34,902 bases of DNA from JAQUGA01 sp964521105 (GCA_964521105.1 CAZFPO010000023.1:1-34902); one strand, 5' to 3'. Shown: positions 15,929 to 24,831, counted from the stretch's first letter. Notes: generated by a model from the sequence alone, not told the origin. Numbers and translations are program-made.

Positions 15929-18334
15929 ATGAAAAAAAATCTTTTAATCAGCATTTTTGCATGCTTAGGAATTTATGCTAATGCTCAATTTAGCATTCGG
16001 GGAAAAGTCTTTGATAAGGAAAACAATCAAGCCTTAATTGGAGCACACATCATCGTTCAAGAATCCTTTAAAGTGGCTACCACTAACAAAAAAGGAGAAT
16101 TTGAACTAGTGGGAATTAAATCCCAAAACGTAGAACTAAAAATTAGTTTTTTAGGTTATGAAACAATTACCGAAACAGTAAATTTAAATGACAATAAAGA
16201 GCATTTATTTTACCTCAAACGTTCATCTATTCAAGGTGAGGAAACCATTATTCGTTCTACACGTGTTGGTGAAAACGCAAACACACCTCACACCAACATC
16301 ACTAAAAAAGATATTGAAGAAATGAACGATGCACGAAACATTACTTCAATTATCGAATGGACACCATCGGTAATTACAACCTCTGATGCTGGAACTGGAA
16401 TAGGAAATGTTGGGTATCGCATTCGAGGGTCGGACGAATCGAGAATAAATGTTACTATTAATAATGTACCACTAAACGATCCCGAATCGCAAGGTGCTTG
16501 GTTTGTAAATTTACCTGACTTTGCATCTTCGGTTGATAATGTTCAAATCCAACGCGGTGTTGGAACCTCTTCTAATGGGTCAGGTGCTTTTGGAGGAAGC
16601 ATTAATTTTCAAACACAAAAAATAAATACCGAACCTTATTTTGAAGCAAATGAATTTTATGGCTCATATAACACGTTAAAACATAATTTGAATTTTGGCA
16701 CAGGATTAATCAACGGCAAATTTGCTTTTGATGGTCGAATATCAAAAATTACTTCCGATGGTTTTATCAATAGAGCTAATGCAAATCTAAATTCAAATTA
16801 TTACTCGGCAGCATATTATGGAAAGAAAACAATGGTAAAAGGTCTCATGATTTTAGGAACCGAAAAAACCTATCAATCGTGGGACGGAATACCTTCCAAC
16901 ATAATTGATACTAATCGAACTTGGAATGGAATTGGAGCATATACTGATGCAAATGGAATTCAAAAATTTTATGATAATGAAACCGATAATTATTCACAAA
17001 ATCATTATCAAATTTTATTTTCTCACGATTTTAATAATTCGTTGAACTTTAGTAGTACTTTTCATTACACCCGAGGGATTGGATACTACGAACAATACAA
17101 AGAATATCAAAAATACTCAAATTACGGACTTGATAATCAAATTATTGGCAATGACACCTTAACCAGAACAAATCTCATCCGTAGAAAATATCTCGACAAC
17201 CATTTTTATGGGGCTCATTTTTCGTTAAATTACACAAGTTCCAAAATTCCATTATCCATAATTTTGGGAGTTTCAGCCAATCGATTCGAGAATAGCCATT
17301 ACGGAAAAATAGTTTGGATGCAGTATAGCGGCAATCTGGGTCATGACATAACTTTTTATGAAGGCAAAGGTGATAAAATGGAAGCATCGAGCTTTTTTAA
17401 AGTACAATATACTCTAACGAAAAAAATATCCATTTGGGCTGATTTGCAATTAAGATTTATCGACTATTCAATTGATGGAATTGAAGATGACCAACGAGAT
17501 ATTTCTCAAAATCATGTATGGAACTTTTTTAATCCAAAAGGAGGATTAAGCTATTCCATTTCAAAAAATCAAAAATTGTATTTTTCAGTTGCAACCGGAC
17601 ATCGTGAACCTACTAGGGCAAATTTAGTTGATGCACCAGAAGATAAACAGCCAATTGCGGAAACACTTTATGATTTTGAATTAGGGCACGAAATCCGTTT
17701 AAATAAAATTGCCTTTTTTACCAATGTATATTATATGGATTATCAAAACCAACTTGTTCTTACTGGTGAAATAAATGATGTTGGTTATGTCATCATGACA
17801 AATGTTGAAAAAAGCTATCGTGCAGGTATTGAAGTAAGTAGTAACGTAAAAATCAGTAAAAAAATTGATTGGTTGGTAAATTTGAATTTGAGCAGAAATA
17901 AAATTCAAAATTTTACCGAATACGTGGATGATTGGGATACTTGGGGTCAAAGAGTAACAAAATTAGGTGAAACAAATTTGGCTTTTTCGCCCGAAATAGT
18001 TGCATCAAACATTATAAAATATCGCCCATTTAAGAGTTTTCAACTTGAGTTACAACAAAAATATGTTGGAAAACAATTCATCGACAATACGTCAAGTAAT
18101 GATCGAATGCTAAATCCATACTTTGTCAATAACTTTAAAATATCCTATGCTCTAAAAACTAAACTTTTAAAGGAAATTAAGATAATGGCGATGATTAATA
18201 ATATCTTAGACGAAGAATACGAAACCAATGCATGGATTTACAGATATTATGAAAGTGGCGAACACAAAGTTATGGACGGTTATTTTCCACAAGCGGGACG
18301 TAATTTCATGATTGGATTATCTGTAAATCTTTGA
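15929..18334 (+). CDS. TonB-dependent receptor, probable thiamin uptake receptor
   Basis: Outer-membrane active-transport receptor of 801 residues. A signal peptide (1-19) precedes a CarboxypepD-regulatory-like beta-sandwich (about 20-108). A plug domain at about 115-225 includes GYRIRGSDES, INNVPLNDPESQGAW and VQIQRGVGTSSNGSGAFGG. The remainder is the barrel, ending GRNFMIGLSVNL with an aromatic/hydrophobic C-terminal strand. The TPP riboswitch 70 bases upstream makes thiamin, its phosphates or a precursor the likely substrate, in line with riboswitch-linked receptors predicted in Bacteroidota. No PnuT, thiamin kinase or thi gene is adjacent; the gene is alone in its transcript. Receptor identity is near certain; the substrate rests on the riboswitch. 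Confidence 0.93.
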   Translation: MKKNLLISIFACLGIYANAQFSIRGKVFDKENNQALIGAHIIVQESFKVATTNKKGEFELVGIKSQNVELKISFLGYETITETVNLNDNKEHLFYLKRSSIQGEETIIRSTRVGENANTPHTNITKKDIEEMNDARNITSIIEWTPSVITTSDAGTGIGNVGYRIRGSDESRINVTINNVPLNDPESQGAWFVNLPDFASSVDNVQIQRGVGTSSNGSGAFGGSINFQTQKINTEPYFEANEFYGSYNTLKHNLNFGTGLINGKFAFDGRISKITSDGFINRANANLNSNYYSAAYYGKKTMVKGLMILGTEKTYQSWDGIPSNIIDTNRTWNGIGAYTDANGIQKFYDNETDNYSQNHYQILFSHDFNNSLNFSSTFHYTRGIGYYEQYKEYQKYSNYGLDNQIIGNDTLTRTNLIRRKYLDNHFYGAHFSLNYTSSKIPLSIILGVSANRFENSHYGKIVWMQYSGNLGHDITFYEGKGDKMEASSFFKVQYTLTKKISIWADLQLRFIDYSIDGIEDDQRDISQNHVWNFFNPKGGLSYSISKNQKLYFSVATGHREPTRANLVDAPEDKQPIAETLYDFELGHEIRLNKIAFFTNVYYMDYQNQLVLTGEINDVGYVIMTNVEKSYRAGIEVSSNVKISKKIDWLVNLNLSRNKIQNFTEYVDDWDTWGQRVTKLGETNLAFSPEIVASNIIKYRPFKSFQLELQQKYVGKQFIDNTSSNDRMLNPYFVNNFKISYALKTKLLKEIKIMAMINNILDEEYETNAWIYRYYESGEHKVMDGYFPQAGRNFMIGLSVNL

Positions 18335-18540
18335 TAATCTAAGCCATTGTTGGTGTTGTCACCAACAATGGATACTTTATTTACAAAGGACTGTTAATCC
18401 ACTACGTGGAATATTTATCTTAACTTTCCATTTTTTTATTTATTTAAATGCCCTACGGGCAATTACTCCGATTAGAAAAGCAACACTACAATTTGCAAAA
18501 ATTGGTCACCAACAATGGCTACTACTGCCCAATTTTTTAA
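18335..18540. repeat. Noncoding block of short inverted and direct repeats
   Basis: About 200 bases between convergent genes contain the 12-bp hairpin at 18344-18371, CCAC-TAC-GTGG at 18399-18409 and GCCC-TAC-GGGC at 18448-18458. A further copy of CACCAACAATGG at 18507-18518 is followed in both places by nTACT. No open frame of note lies here. The block looks like an intergenic repeat remnant. Confidence 0.6.
18344..18371. terminator. 12-bp perfect inverted repeat, likely terminator of the receptor gene
   Basis: CCATTGTTGGTG (18344-18355) pairs with CACCAACAATGG (18360-18371) over the loop TTGT, 9 bases after the receptor stop codon. The following T-rich sequence (18373-18382) is only moderate. 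The right arm recurs at 18507, so the hairpin is also part of a local repeat. Confidence 0.6.
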
Positions 18541-18882
18541 TTATTGATATTTAATCATCAATAAATTCAAAATAAAAAGGGAAACAGCAAGAACGACAAT
18601 TGAAAACAATGCAATTTTTCTTCTTTTTTTGTTGTATTTATCCAGGTTTTCCTCTGATAAATAGTAACGACCCTCTTCTGTTTGTATTAAAACACCATGA
18701 TTAACCAATCGATTAAAGATTCCACCTCTACGAATATTCAATTCTTCTAAACTTTTAGCAGAAAAAGCATCGGTTGTTGATGAATTTTTAAATTGATTTA
18801 TGATGCTTCTGAATTTTACTAAAATGAAAACTACAATAATGACTGGAATAAACTGTGAGGTGAAAACAGGGAAGTCATTCAT
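18541..18882 (-). CDS. Small two-helix membrane protein, unknown function
   Basis: A 113-residue protein with a hydrophobic helix near 11-23 (IPVIIVVFILVKF) and another near 89-110 (IALFSIVVLAVSLFIL). The segment between them, about 43-80, reads like a short winged-helix fold: SLEELNIRRGGIFNRLVNHG, then a beta-like VLIQTEEGRYYLSE, then a charged helix KYNKKRRK. I do not recognise the family. The ATG at 18882 is supported by a perfect -7 element about 23 bases upstream. It is monocistronic, convergent with the thiamin-type receptor gene and divergent from smpB, with a close divergent promoter pair between. Confidence 0.65.
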   Translation of the reverse strand: MNDFPVFTSQFIPVIIVVFILVKFRSIINQFKNSSTTDAFSAKSLEELNIRRGGIFNRLVNHGVLIQTEEGRYYLSEENLDKYNKKRRKIALFSIVVLAVSLFILNLLMIKYQ

Positions 18883-18904
18883 ATTTTTGTATTTTTAATG
18901 ATTG

Positions 18905-18912
18905 CAAAATTA
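18905..18912 (-). promoter_or_regulatory. -7 promoter element TAATTTTG for the small membrane protein
   Basis: Minus-strand perfect TAnnTTTG match followed by C, about 23 bases before the ATG at 18882. Confidence 0.6.
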
Positions 18913-18956
18913 ATGAAAGATTTCGCAACATATCTTCCGATTTCATGATTTTTTAG

Positions 18957-18964
18957 TACTTTTG
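18957..18964 (+). promoter_or_regulatory. -7 promoter element TACTTTTG for smpB
   Basis: Perfect TAnnTTTG match followed by CA, 18 bases before the smpB ATG at 18983. It faces away from the divergent element at 18905-18912, about 45 bases to the left. Confidence 0.7.
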
Positions 18965-18982
18965 CAGTCCTTTAAATAAATT

Positions 18983-19435
18983 ATGTCGCAGAACACACAA
19001 ATACGTATTAAAAACAGGAAGGCTGAATTTGAGTATTTTATTGATCAAAAGTTCACAGCTGGGATTGTTTTGTGTGGCACCGAGATAAAATCCATCCGAC
19101 AAGGGAAAGCTAACTTAACCGATTCGTATTGTGCATTTGACAATGGTGAACTTTGGGTTTACGGAATGCACATTGCCGAATACAGCTTTGGGGGACATTA
19201 TAATCACGACCCAAAAGCATATCGAAAACTTTTATTATCGAAAAAAGAGTTACGAAAAATTGAATCGAAGATTAAAGAGAAAGGTACTACGGTTATACCC
19301 TTAGTTTTGTGGATTAATGAAAAAGGCTATGCAAAACTCGACATAGCGATTGCCAAAGGAAAACGACAATACGACAAACGCGAAACCATAAAAGACCGCG
19401 ATAACGACCGAGAATTACAAAAGCACATCCGATAA
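18983..19435 (+). CDS. smpB: SsrA-binding protein SmpB
   Basis: RNA-binding partner of tmRNA in trans-translation, which frees stalled ribosomes and tags the unfinished peptide. The conserved core is complete: NRKAEFEYFI near the start, AGIVLCGTEIKSIRQGKANL (25-44), GMHIAEYSFG, and the C-terminal basic tail GKRQYDKRETIKDRD, which mimics the decoding helix. At 150 residues it is full length. The tmRNA gene (ssrA) is not in this window. grpE begins 76 bases downstream with its own candidate promoter. Confidence 0.97.
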   Translation: MSQNTQIRIKNRKAEFEYFIDQKFTAGIVLCGTEIKSIRQGKANLTDSYCAFDNGELWVYGMHIAEYSFGGHYNHDPKAYRKLLLSKKELRKIESKIKEKGTTVIPLVLWINEKGYAKLDIAIAKGKRQYDKRETIKDRDNDRELQKHIR

Positions 19436-19460
19436 CTGCCAAATTGACAAAAAAAACCAA

Positions 19461-19475
19461 TGGCAACAAAATTGA
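19461..19475 (+). promoter_or_regulatory. Candidate -24/-12-like promoter for grpE-dnaJ
   Basis: TGGCA, six bases, then TTGA gives GG-N10-GA, one base from the sigma-54 GG-N10-GC consensus. A start site near 19487 would give a leader of about 25 bases. No TAnnTTTG element lies in front of grpE. The same arrangement occurs before dnaK. Assignment to sigma-54 is a hypothesis only. Confidence 0.35.
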
Positions 19476-19511
19476 TATTGGCGATGAAAGATTTCAAAAT
19501 TAAAAATTACT

Positions 19512-20153
19512 ATGGAAGATATTAAGAAAGAAATTAATGAATCACAATCCGAAGAAGAAATTGTAAATGTTGAAGATTCAGAAACTAAAAAGGAGAATTC
19601 CGAAGAACCTAAAACAGATGAAAAAGAGATAAAGTCTGCCGAAAATAAAAAGAAAAAGAGTTTTTTCGGCAAGTCAAAAGAGAGTGAACTCGAAAAACTC
19701 AAACTTGAACTCGAAGAAAAAAATGTCAAGGTGGCTGAAATTCATGAAAAATATCTTCGGTTATATTCCGAATTTGACAATTATCGTAAAAGAACACAAA
19801 AAGAAAAACTTGATATCATTAAAAATGCATCAGAAGATTTGATAACAAATTTATTACCTATATTTGATGATTTTGAAAGAGCTTTATCGATGATGGATAA
19901 ATCAACAGATATTGAAGCGACCAAAGAAGGAGTAAATTTAATTTATCAAAAAATGTTTCGTTTGATGCAACTAAAAGGTTTAAAAGCAATTGAGTCAAAA
20001 AACCAAGCATTTAACACCGATTTCCATGAAGCGATTACATTTATTCCGTTACAAGAAGGCATGGAAGCAAACACCATCATCGACGAAATTGAAAAAGGAT
20101 ATTTATTAAATGATAAAGTAATTCGCTATTCGAAAGTTGTAATAGCAAAATAA
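19512..20153 (+). CDS. grpE: Nucleotide exchange factor GrpE
   Basis: Releases ADP from DnaK so that substrate can leave. The first 60 or so residues are highly charged and low-complexity, followed by a long coiled-coil helix (about 60-110) with YLRLYSEFDNYRKRTQKE, the GrpE hallmark. A helical segment around LLPIFDDFERAL and a C-terminal beta domain including NTDFHEAITFIP and GYLLNDKVIRYSKVVI follow. It starts 10 bases ahead of dnaJ in the same unit and 76 bases after smpB. The 213-residue length is usual for the phylum. Confidence 0.97.
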   Translation: MEDIKKEINESQSEEEIVNVEDSETKKENSEEPKTDEKEIKSAENKKKKSFFGKSKESELEKLKLELEEKNVKVAEIHEKYLRLYSEFDNYRKRTQKEKLDIIKNASEDLITNLLPIFDDFERALSMMDKSTDIEATKEGVNLIYQKMFRLMQLKGLKAIESKNQAFNTDFHEAITFIPLQEGMEANTIIDEIEKGYLLNDKVIRYSKVVIAK

Positions 20154-20163
20154 AAAACAGAGA

Positions 20164-21336
20164 ATGGCAAAACGTGATTTTTACGAAATTTTAGGAGTTA
20201 GCAAAAATGCTAACGAACAAGAGATAAAAAAAGCTTATCGTCAAAAAGCAATACAATATCACCCTGATAAAAACCCCGGCGACAAGGCTTCGGAGGAAAA
20301 ATTTAAAGAAGCTGCTGAGGCATACGAAGTGTTAAGCAATCCTGAAAAGAAACAACGTTACGATCAATTTGGTCATGCCGGAGTTGGAAGTTCGGCTGCC
20401 GGTGGAGGATATGGTGGCTATGGCGGTGGAATGTCGATGGACGACATCTTTAGTCATTTTGGCGATATCTTTGGTGATGCATTTGGTGGTGGCTTTGGTG
20501 GCGGTTTTGGTGGAAGATCACGTGGGGGTAGCGGACGTAGGGTTCAGCGTGGCAGCAACTTAAGAGTGAAAGTTAAACTTACCCTTGAAGAAATTGCCAA
20601 AGGGGTTGAGAAAAAAATTAAAGTCAATAAGCAAATTGTTTGTTCAACTTGCCATGGCTCTGGAGCTAAAGATAGTAGCTCGTTTCATACTTGCACCACT
20701 TGTCATGGAAGCGGACAAGTTCACAGAGTGCAATCAACATTTTTAGGACAGATGCAAACCACTTCAACTTGTCCTCATTGTAATGGTAGTGGAAAAAATA
20801 TTACGAGCAAATGTCCGACATGTGCTGGAAGTGGAGTTGTTAGAGGCGAAGAAATTGTTCCCATTAAATTACCTGCTGGTGTTGCCGAAGGAATGCAATT
20901 ATCCGTTTCGGGTGGTGGAAATGCGGCACCTGATGGCGGAATTCCTGGCGATTTAATTGTCGTTATTGAAGAAATAAAACATGAAATATTTGAACGAGAT
21001 GGAAATAATCTATTTTTAGAACATTACATCACTTTTCCCGAGGCAGTTTTCGGAGCTCAAATTGAAATACCAACTCTTGAAGGTAAAGCACGTATAAAAA
21101 TTGATGCTGGCACGCAAAGCGGTAAGGTTCTTCGTTTAAAAGGAAAAGGTTTACCCGAGTTAAACTCTTATCATCATGGAGATTTATTGGTAAATATTAA
21201 TGTTTGGACTCCAAAAAAGATTTCAAAAGAGGAAAAAGAAATGCTCGAAAAAATGTCTATTTCAGATAATTTTAAACCGAAACCCGAGGGTAAAGATCAT
21301 AGCTTTTTTGAACGTATGAGGCAGTTTTTTAATTAA
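20164..21336 (+). CDS. dnaJ: Chaperone protein DnaJ
   Basis: Hsp40 co-chaperone that delivers clients to DnaK and stimulates its ATPase. The J domain (1-70) has the essential HPD at 33-35. A long Gly/Phe region follows (about 75-125, with repeated GGGFGG). The zinc-binding region carries all four CxxCxGxG repeats: CSTCHGSG, CTTCHGSG, CPHCNGSG and CPTCAGSG. The C-terminal substrate and dimer domains complete a full-length 390-residue type I DnaJ. It starts 10 bases after grpE and is convergent with the efflux gene. Confidence 0.98.
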   Translation: MAKRDFYEILGVSKNANEQEIKKAYRQKAIQYHPDKNPGDKASEEKFKEAAEAYEVLSNPEKKQRYDQFGHAGVGSSAAGGGYGGYGGGMSMDDIFSHFGDIFGDAFGGGFGGGFGGRSRGGSGRRVQRGSNLRVKVKLTLEEIAKGVEKKIKVNKQIVCSTCHGSGAKDSSSFHTCTTCHGSGQVHRVQSTFLGQMQTTSTCPHCNGSGKNITSKCPTCAGSGVVRGEEIVPIKLPAGVAEGMQLSVSGGGNAAPDGGIPGDLIVVIEEIKHEIFERDGNNLFLEHYITFPEAVFGAQIEIPTLEGKARIKIDAGTQSGKVLRLKGKGLPELNSYHHGDLLVNINVWTPKKISKEEKEMLEKMSISDNFKPKPEGKDHSFFERMRQFFN

Positions 21337-21399
21337 TTGCTAAATGCCTTTTTCACCCAATTCTTATATTAAATTTCTAAAAAGCTAATTAAAAGTTAT

Positions 21400-22251
21400 C
21401 TAATCAGCTTTAGGCTCAACATGGATTATGACCGTTAAATGCTTAATCATTTTTTTTAACATCTCTTCAACCTCATCACATCGCTTGTGTGATTCAATTA
21501 ATGTTAAATTTTTGGGTAACTCCATGTGAAACTCTACAAATTTATTATTACCCGATTTTCGTGTTTTTAAGTCATGATACAAAACAGAATTACTTTCTAG
21601 TTTGTCTTTCAGTAATTCCAAATCAGGTTTATCCAATGAAGTATCTAATAGTGGATTAAAAGCTCTTTTTAACAGATTATACGACTCTTTGATAATCATA
21701 AGAGCTACAATTAAGGCACAAATTGGGTCGAGAATAGACATTCCTGTTAATTGAATCATTAACAGACCGAAACACACACCTAGCGAGGTATAAACATCCG
21801 TTTTTAAATGTAGTGCATCAGCTTCAAGAGCAATAGAATCGGTTTCTTTTGCAACTTTATATAATCGTTTTGAAACAAAAAAATTCACAACTGCCGAAAC
21901 AAACATCACAATCATACCAATAAACAAAAATTCAGAGGCATGAGGATTTAATATTTTTTCAATAGCTTCATAAATTATCCAAATAGCGGCAACAAATATT
22001 AATAAAGCCTCCACAACCCCAGAAACGTTTTCATATTTTCCATGTCCATAAGGATGTAAATCATCTGCCGGATGGTCGGAAAATTTCACGGCAAAAAATG
22101 CAATAACTGCTGCCAACAAATCCATCATCGAATGTATAGCTTCCGAAATAATACTTACCGATCCGGTATAAAACCCTGCACTAAACTTAATAATTATCAA
22201 TAAAGTGTTTGATATTACTGATAATCGAGCAATTGAAACTTTACGATTCAT
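21400..22251 (-). CDS. Cation diffusion facilitator (zinc/iron efflux family)
   Basis: Inner-membrane metal/proton antiporter of 283 residues. Five or six membrane helices occupy the first 200 residues. The intramembrane metal site is visible as HxxxD pairs at H40-D44 (SEAIHSMMD) and H148-D152 (ADALHLKTD), and HPYGHGKYE follows helix II as in FieF/ZitB relatives. A C-terminal cytoplasmic domain (about 205-283) includes FHMELP and VIIHVEP. The frame runs on to TTG 22281, but that codon sits inside a -7 promoter element, so ATG 22251 (MNRKVSIARL) is chosen. Metal specificity cannot be read from the sequence; zinc, iron or cobalt are possible. Confidence 0.93.
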   Translation of the reverse strand: MNRKVSIARLSVISNTLLIIIKFSAGFYTGSVSIISEAIHSMMDLLAAVIAFFAVKFSDHPADDLHPYGHGKYENVSGVVEALLIFVAAIWIIYEAIEKILNPHASEFLFIGMIVMFVSAVVNFFVSKRLYKVAKETDSIALEADALHLKTDVYTSLGVCFGLLMIQLTGMSILDPICALIVALMIIKESYNLLKRAFNPLLDTSLDKPDLELLKDKLESNSVLYHDLKTRKSGNNKFVEFHMELPKNLTLIESHKRCDEVEEMLKKMIKHLTVIIHVEPKAD

Positions 22252-22278
22252 TATATTATTTATTATTATTATTTTTTG

Positions 22279-22286
22279 CAAAAATA
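22279..22286 (-). promoter_or_regulatory. -7 promoter element TATTTTTG for the efflux gene
   Basis: Minus-strand perfect TAnnTTTG match followed by C, about 28 bases before the ATG at 22251. It overlaps the TTG that opens the longest frame. Confidence 0.65.
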
Positions 22287-22324
22287 TATCGAAAATTAAT
22301 TCGAAAATAAAAAAGTTATGACCA

Positions 22325-22350
22325 GTTATTACCAGCCAAAAGGCAATAAC
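22325..22350 (-). terminator. Bulged hairpin downstream of the outer-membrane receptor gene
   Basis: GTTATT/AATAAC outer arms and GCC/GGC inner arms around an AAAA loop (plus-strand reading) form a stem with an ACCA bulge. On the minus strand a T-rich stretch begins about 10 bases later. Imperfect; possible terminator between the receptor and the efflux gene. Confidence 0.3.
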
Positions 22351-22386
22351 ATATTTGAGTATGAATTAGTAATAGTTCCGTTTAAA

Positions 22387-24831
22387 TTACATTCCTGGCA
22401 CTCCTCCACCCTGCCCTTGTCCTTGACCACTTTTTTGTTCTTTTTCCAACTCAATTTTACCAAATCTAAATGTTAATCCTATAACATAACACCTACTATT
22501 CGACCAAGATTTATCGGTGGATATAAGTGTTGGCGTTTGAGTAATTTGAGTACTTTTTTGAGTATTAAAAATATCTTGTGCACTAATACTTAACGACATT
22601 TTTCGTTTAAAAAAATCAGCTTTTAGAGATGCATTAACAAAAAACATATCACTCGTTGTACCCATTAAACTTGGCGATTTTGATCGATAAAATCCCATCA
22701 TCTGAAACTGATAGTTTTTTAAAAAGAAACCCGAAACTATTAATTTACCATCGTACGAAAAATCATTTTTTGAAACAACATAAGAGCCTAAATCGGCATA
22801 AATATCTTTATTGTAAAAATTTCCATTAATCATAACATTCAAAAATGGTTTCGGTCGGAAAGTAAACGTAACATCTCCACCAGTAAATATATCCATCCCC
22901 GAATTTGTCATAAACGAATATAACGTATAACGCTGAAGGTAGCTATCATACACTGCCTCCATAGTATTTGTTTGGCTTTTGTTGGTTCTTCGGTGGTAAA
23001 GCGACAAACTCAAATATCCGATTTTTTGAAAATATTTCGATGCTCCAAATTCAAATGAATTTGTAAATGCGGGTTTTAAATCGGGATTCCCTTTCCAAAT
23101 CGACTCTTCGTTCATATAACTAATAAACGGGTCGAGATACCAAATTTGTGGATATTGCACTCTTCGACTGTAACTTAAAGTATAACTATACATTTTTTGA
23201 GTTTGATAGCTTAAATGTGCCGAAGGAAATAACCCTAAATAATCACGATTAACTTGCGAAGCCATTGTAATTGAATTCAAAAAATTATATTGATATTCAC
23301 CTCTTAAGCCTAATTTATAGGTAAATGACTTTATTTTTTGCGACCATGAAATAAATGCATTGGCTTGATTTGAATATGCTTTTTTATAATTGCTAAAAAG
23401 CTCAGAATTTATCCACTTTTGAGAATTAAAATCAAATGTATCAACAGGTGAATTTTGATTAAATGGCGAATAATTTAATGACACCCCTGATTCAAACGTA
23501 TAATTGGTTTTAAAATTATTAAAGTATTTAACGTCAATATCATACCACGACCCATCATAGTCGTTTGTTGATAAATATCTTCTATTTCGGTTAATGTTAG
23601 AATACACCTTTTCGGAATTTTCTCCTAAATTGTTATTTATCCATTGCCCCAAACTAAAATCAATATTAAGATAATGTTTTTGAGGAATAAAATCATGATT
23701 AAAAGAACCCCCAGCATGCCAATTTTTTCCTTTACTATCTGATAAATTTTTCTGTTGGATATTATAAGTGGTTGAATCAAAATAAACATATCGTTCATTT
23801 AAATTTGCCATTTCGGTTTTACCACTACTAATATTACCGCCAAAATAAATATTGGCACGTGTTTTTTCAGAAAAATTATATTCAGTATCAAAATATAAAG
23901 CATTCCATGCATAATCTGCACTATTTCTTTTAGTTGAATTATAATCGTACAAATTATTTATATTATTTTTCACAATACCTCTATTTGTATTATTCCATTC
24001 ATATTTTTGACTTGAATAGGCAGTGTATACATTAAATTTCCATTTTTCGTTGGACCAAACAAACGACAACCATGGATTTAATTGTGGTTGAGTTCCAGCA
24101 TTTACACCTAACGACAAAAGGAAGTTTTTCTTGATTTTTTGTTTTGTAACAATATTTATAATACCACCCGTACCGCTTGCACTGTATTTTGACGAAGGAT
24201 TTGTCATTACCTCAATACGTTCTAATGTGTTCGCTGGAAGCTGTTGTAAATAAGTTTTTAAACCATCGGCAGGTATGCGAGATGGTTTATCATTTATCCA
24301 AATTTCAACATCACTCACACCTCGCAACGTAATGTTTCCTTCCAAATCAACCCAAACACCAGGGGCATTTTGCAAGGCATCGGATGCTGAACCAGTTTGC
24401 ACACTGGGGTCCTCACTAACGTTATATACCTTTTTGTCGGCTTCGTATTGATACATTAACTTATCGGCTTTAATCTCCACTGTTTCTAAGTTCTGAGCAG
24501 TTTTACTCAAAAAAACATCTCCAACAATTGTTACTTTTTCAATTAATTTTAATGGAATTAATGTACTGGGATAACCCATGTATGATATTCTTAAATAATA
24601 CAACCCACTATCTAGTCCTTTTATCTGAAAAAAACCAACATTGTCGCTTGTTGTTCCTTTAATAAAAGTAGTATCACTTTGTTTTAAAATACCCACATTC
24701 GCATACGGCAGAACTTCTTTCGATAAACTATCTAATAAATGACCTTCAATGGAATAATTTTTATTTGTTTGTTGAGAAAATCCAACTAACATAATGCTCA
24801 AAAATGAGAGTAAAAAAAGAAAATTTTTCAT
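22387..24831 (-). CDS. Outer-membrane beta-barrel receptor (TonB-dependent-receptor-like)
   Basis: About 814 residues. A signal peptide (about 1-21) leads into a CarboxypepD-regulatory-like domain (about 25-110, with GTTSDNVGFFQIKGL and YLRISYMGYP). A plug-like domain (about 140-230) follows, with DALQNAPGVWVDLEGNITLRG, then LERIEVMTNPSSKYSASGT. The rest is a long barrel of the outer-membrane beta-barrel 3 type; a Gln/Gly-rich tail (QGQGQGGGVPG) ends the protein. ATG 24831 is chosen over TTG 24837 because it opens a clean signal peptide behind a perfect -7 element. Such receptors without a SusD partner usually have unknown substrates. No transporter or enzyme neighbour suggests one. Confidence 0.88.
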   Translation of the reverse strand: MKNFLFLLSFLSIMLVGFSQQTNKNYSIEGHLLDSLSKEVLPYANVGILKQSDTTFIKGTTSDNVGFFQIKGLDSGLYYLRISYMGYPSTLIPLKLIEKVTIVGDVFLSKTAQNLETVEIKADKLMYQYEADKKVYNVSEDPSVQTGSASDALQNAPGVWVDLEGNITLRGVSDVEIWINDKPSRIPADGLKTYLQQLPANTLERIEVMTNPSSKYSASGTGGIINIVTKQKIKKNFLLSLGVNAGTQPQLNPWLSFVWSNEKWKFNVYTAYSSQKYEWNNTNRGIVKNNINNLYDYNSTKRNSADYAWNALYFDTEYNFSEKTRANIYFGGNISSGKTEMANLNERYVYFDSTTYNIQQKNLSDSKGKNWHAGGSFNHDFIPQKHYLNIDFSLGQWINNNLGENSEKVYSNINRNRRYLSTNDYDGSWYDIDVKYFNNFKTNYTFESGVSLNYSPFNQNSPVDTFDFNSQKWINSELFSNYKKAYSNQANAFISWSQKIKSFTYKLGLRGEYQYNFLNSITMASQVNRDYLGLFPSAHLSYQTQKMYSYTLSYSRRVQYPQIWYLDPFISYMNEESIWKGNPDLKPAFTNSFEFGASKYFQKIGYLSLSLYHRRTNKSQTNTMEAVYDSYLQRYTLYSFMTNSGMDIFTGGDVTFTFRPKPFLNVMINGNFYNKDIYADLGSYVVSKNDFSYDGKLIVSGFFLKNYQFQMMGFYRSKSPSLMGTTSDMFFVNASLKADFFKRKMSLSISAQDIFNTQKSTQITQTPTLISTDKSWSNSRCYVIGLTFRFGKIELEKEQKSGQGQGQGGGVPGM

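Noticed and set aside
19436..19511. CIRCE-type heat-shock operator before grpE
   Set aside because: I looked for the TTAGCACTC/GAGTGCTAA inverted repeat here and before dnaK and did not see it.
22252..22281. TTG start for the efflux protein
   Set aside because: The TTG is inside the -7 element TATTTTTG; the extra residues are low-complexity Ile/Asn.
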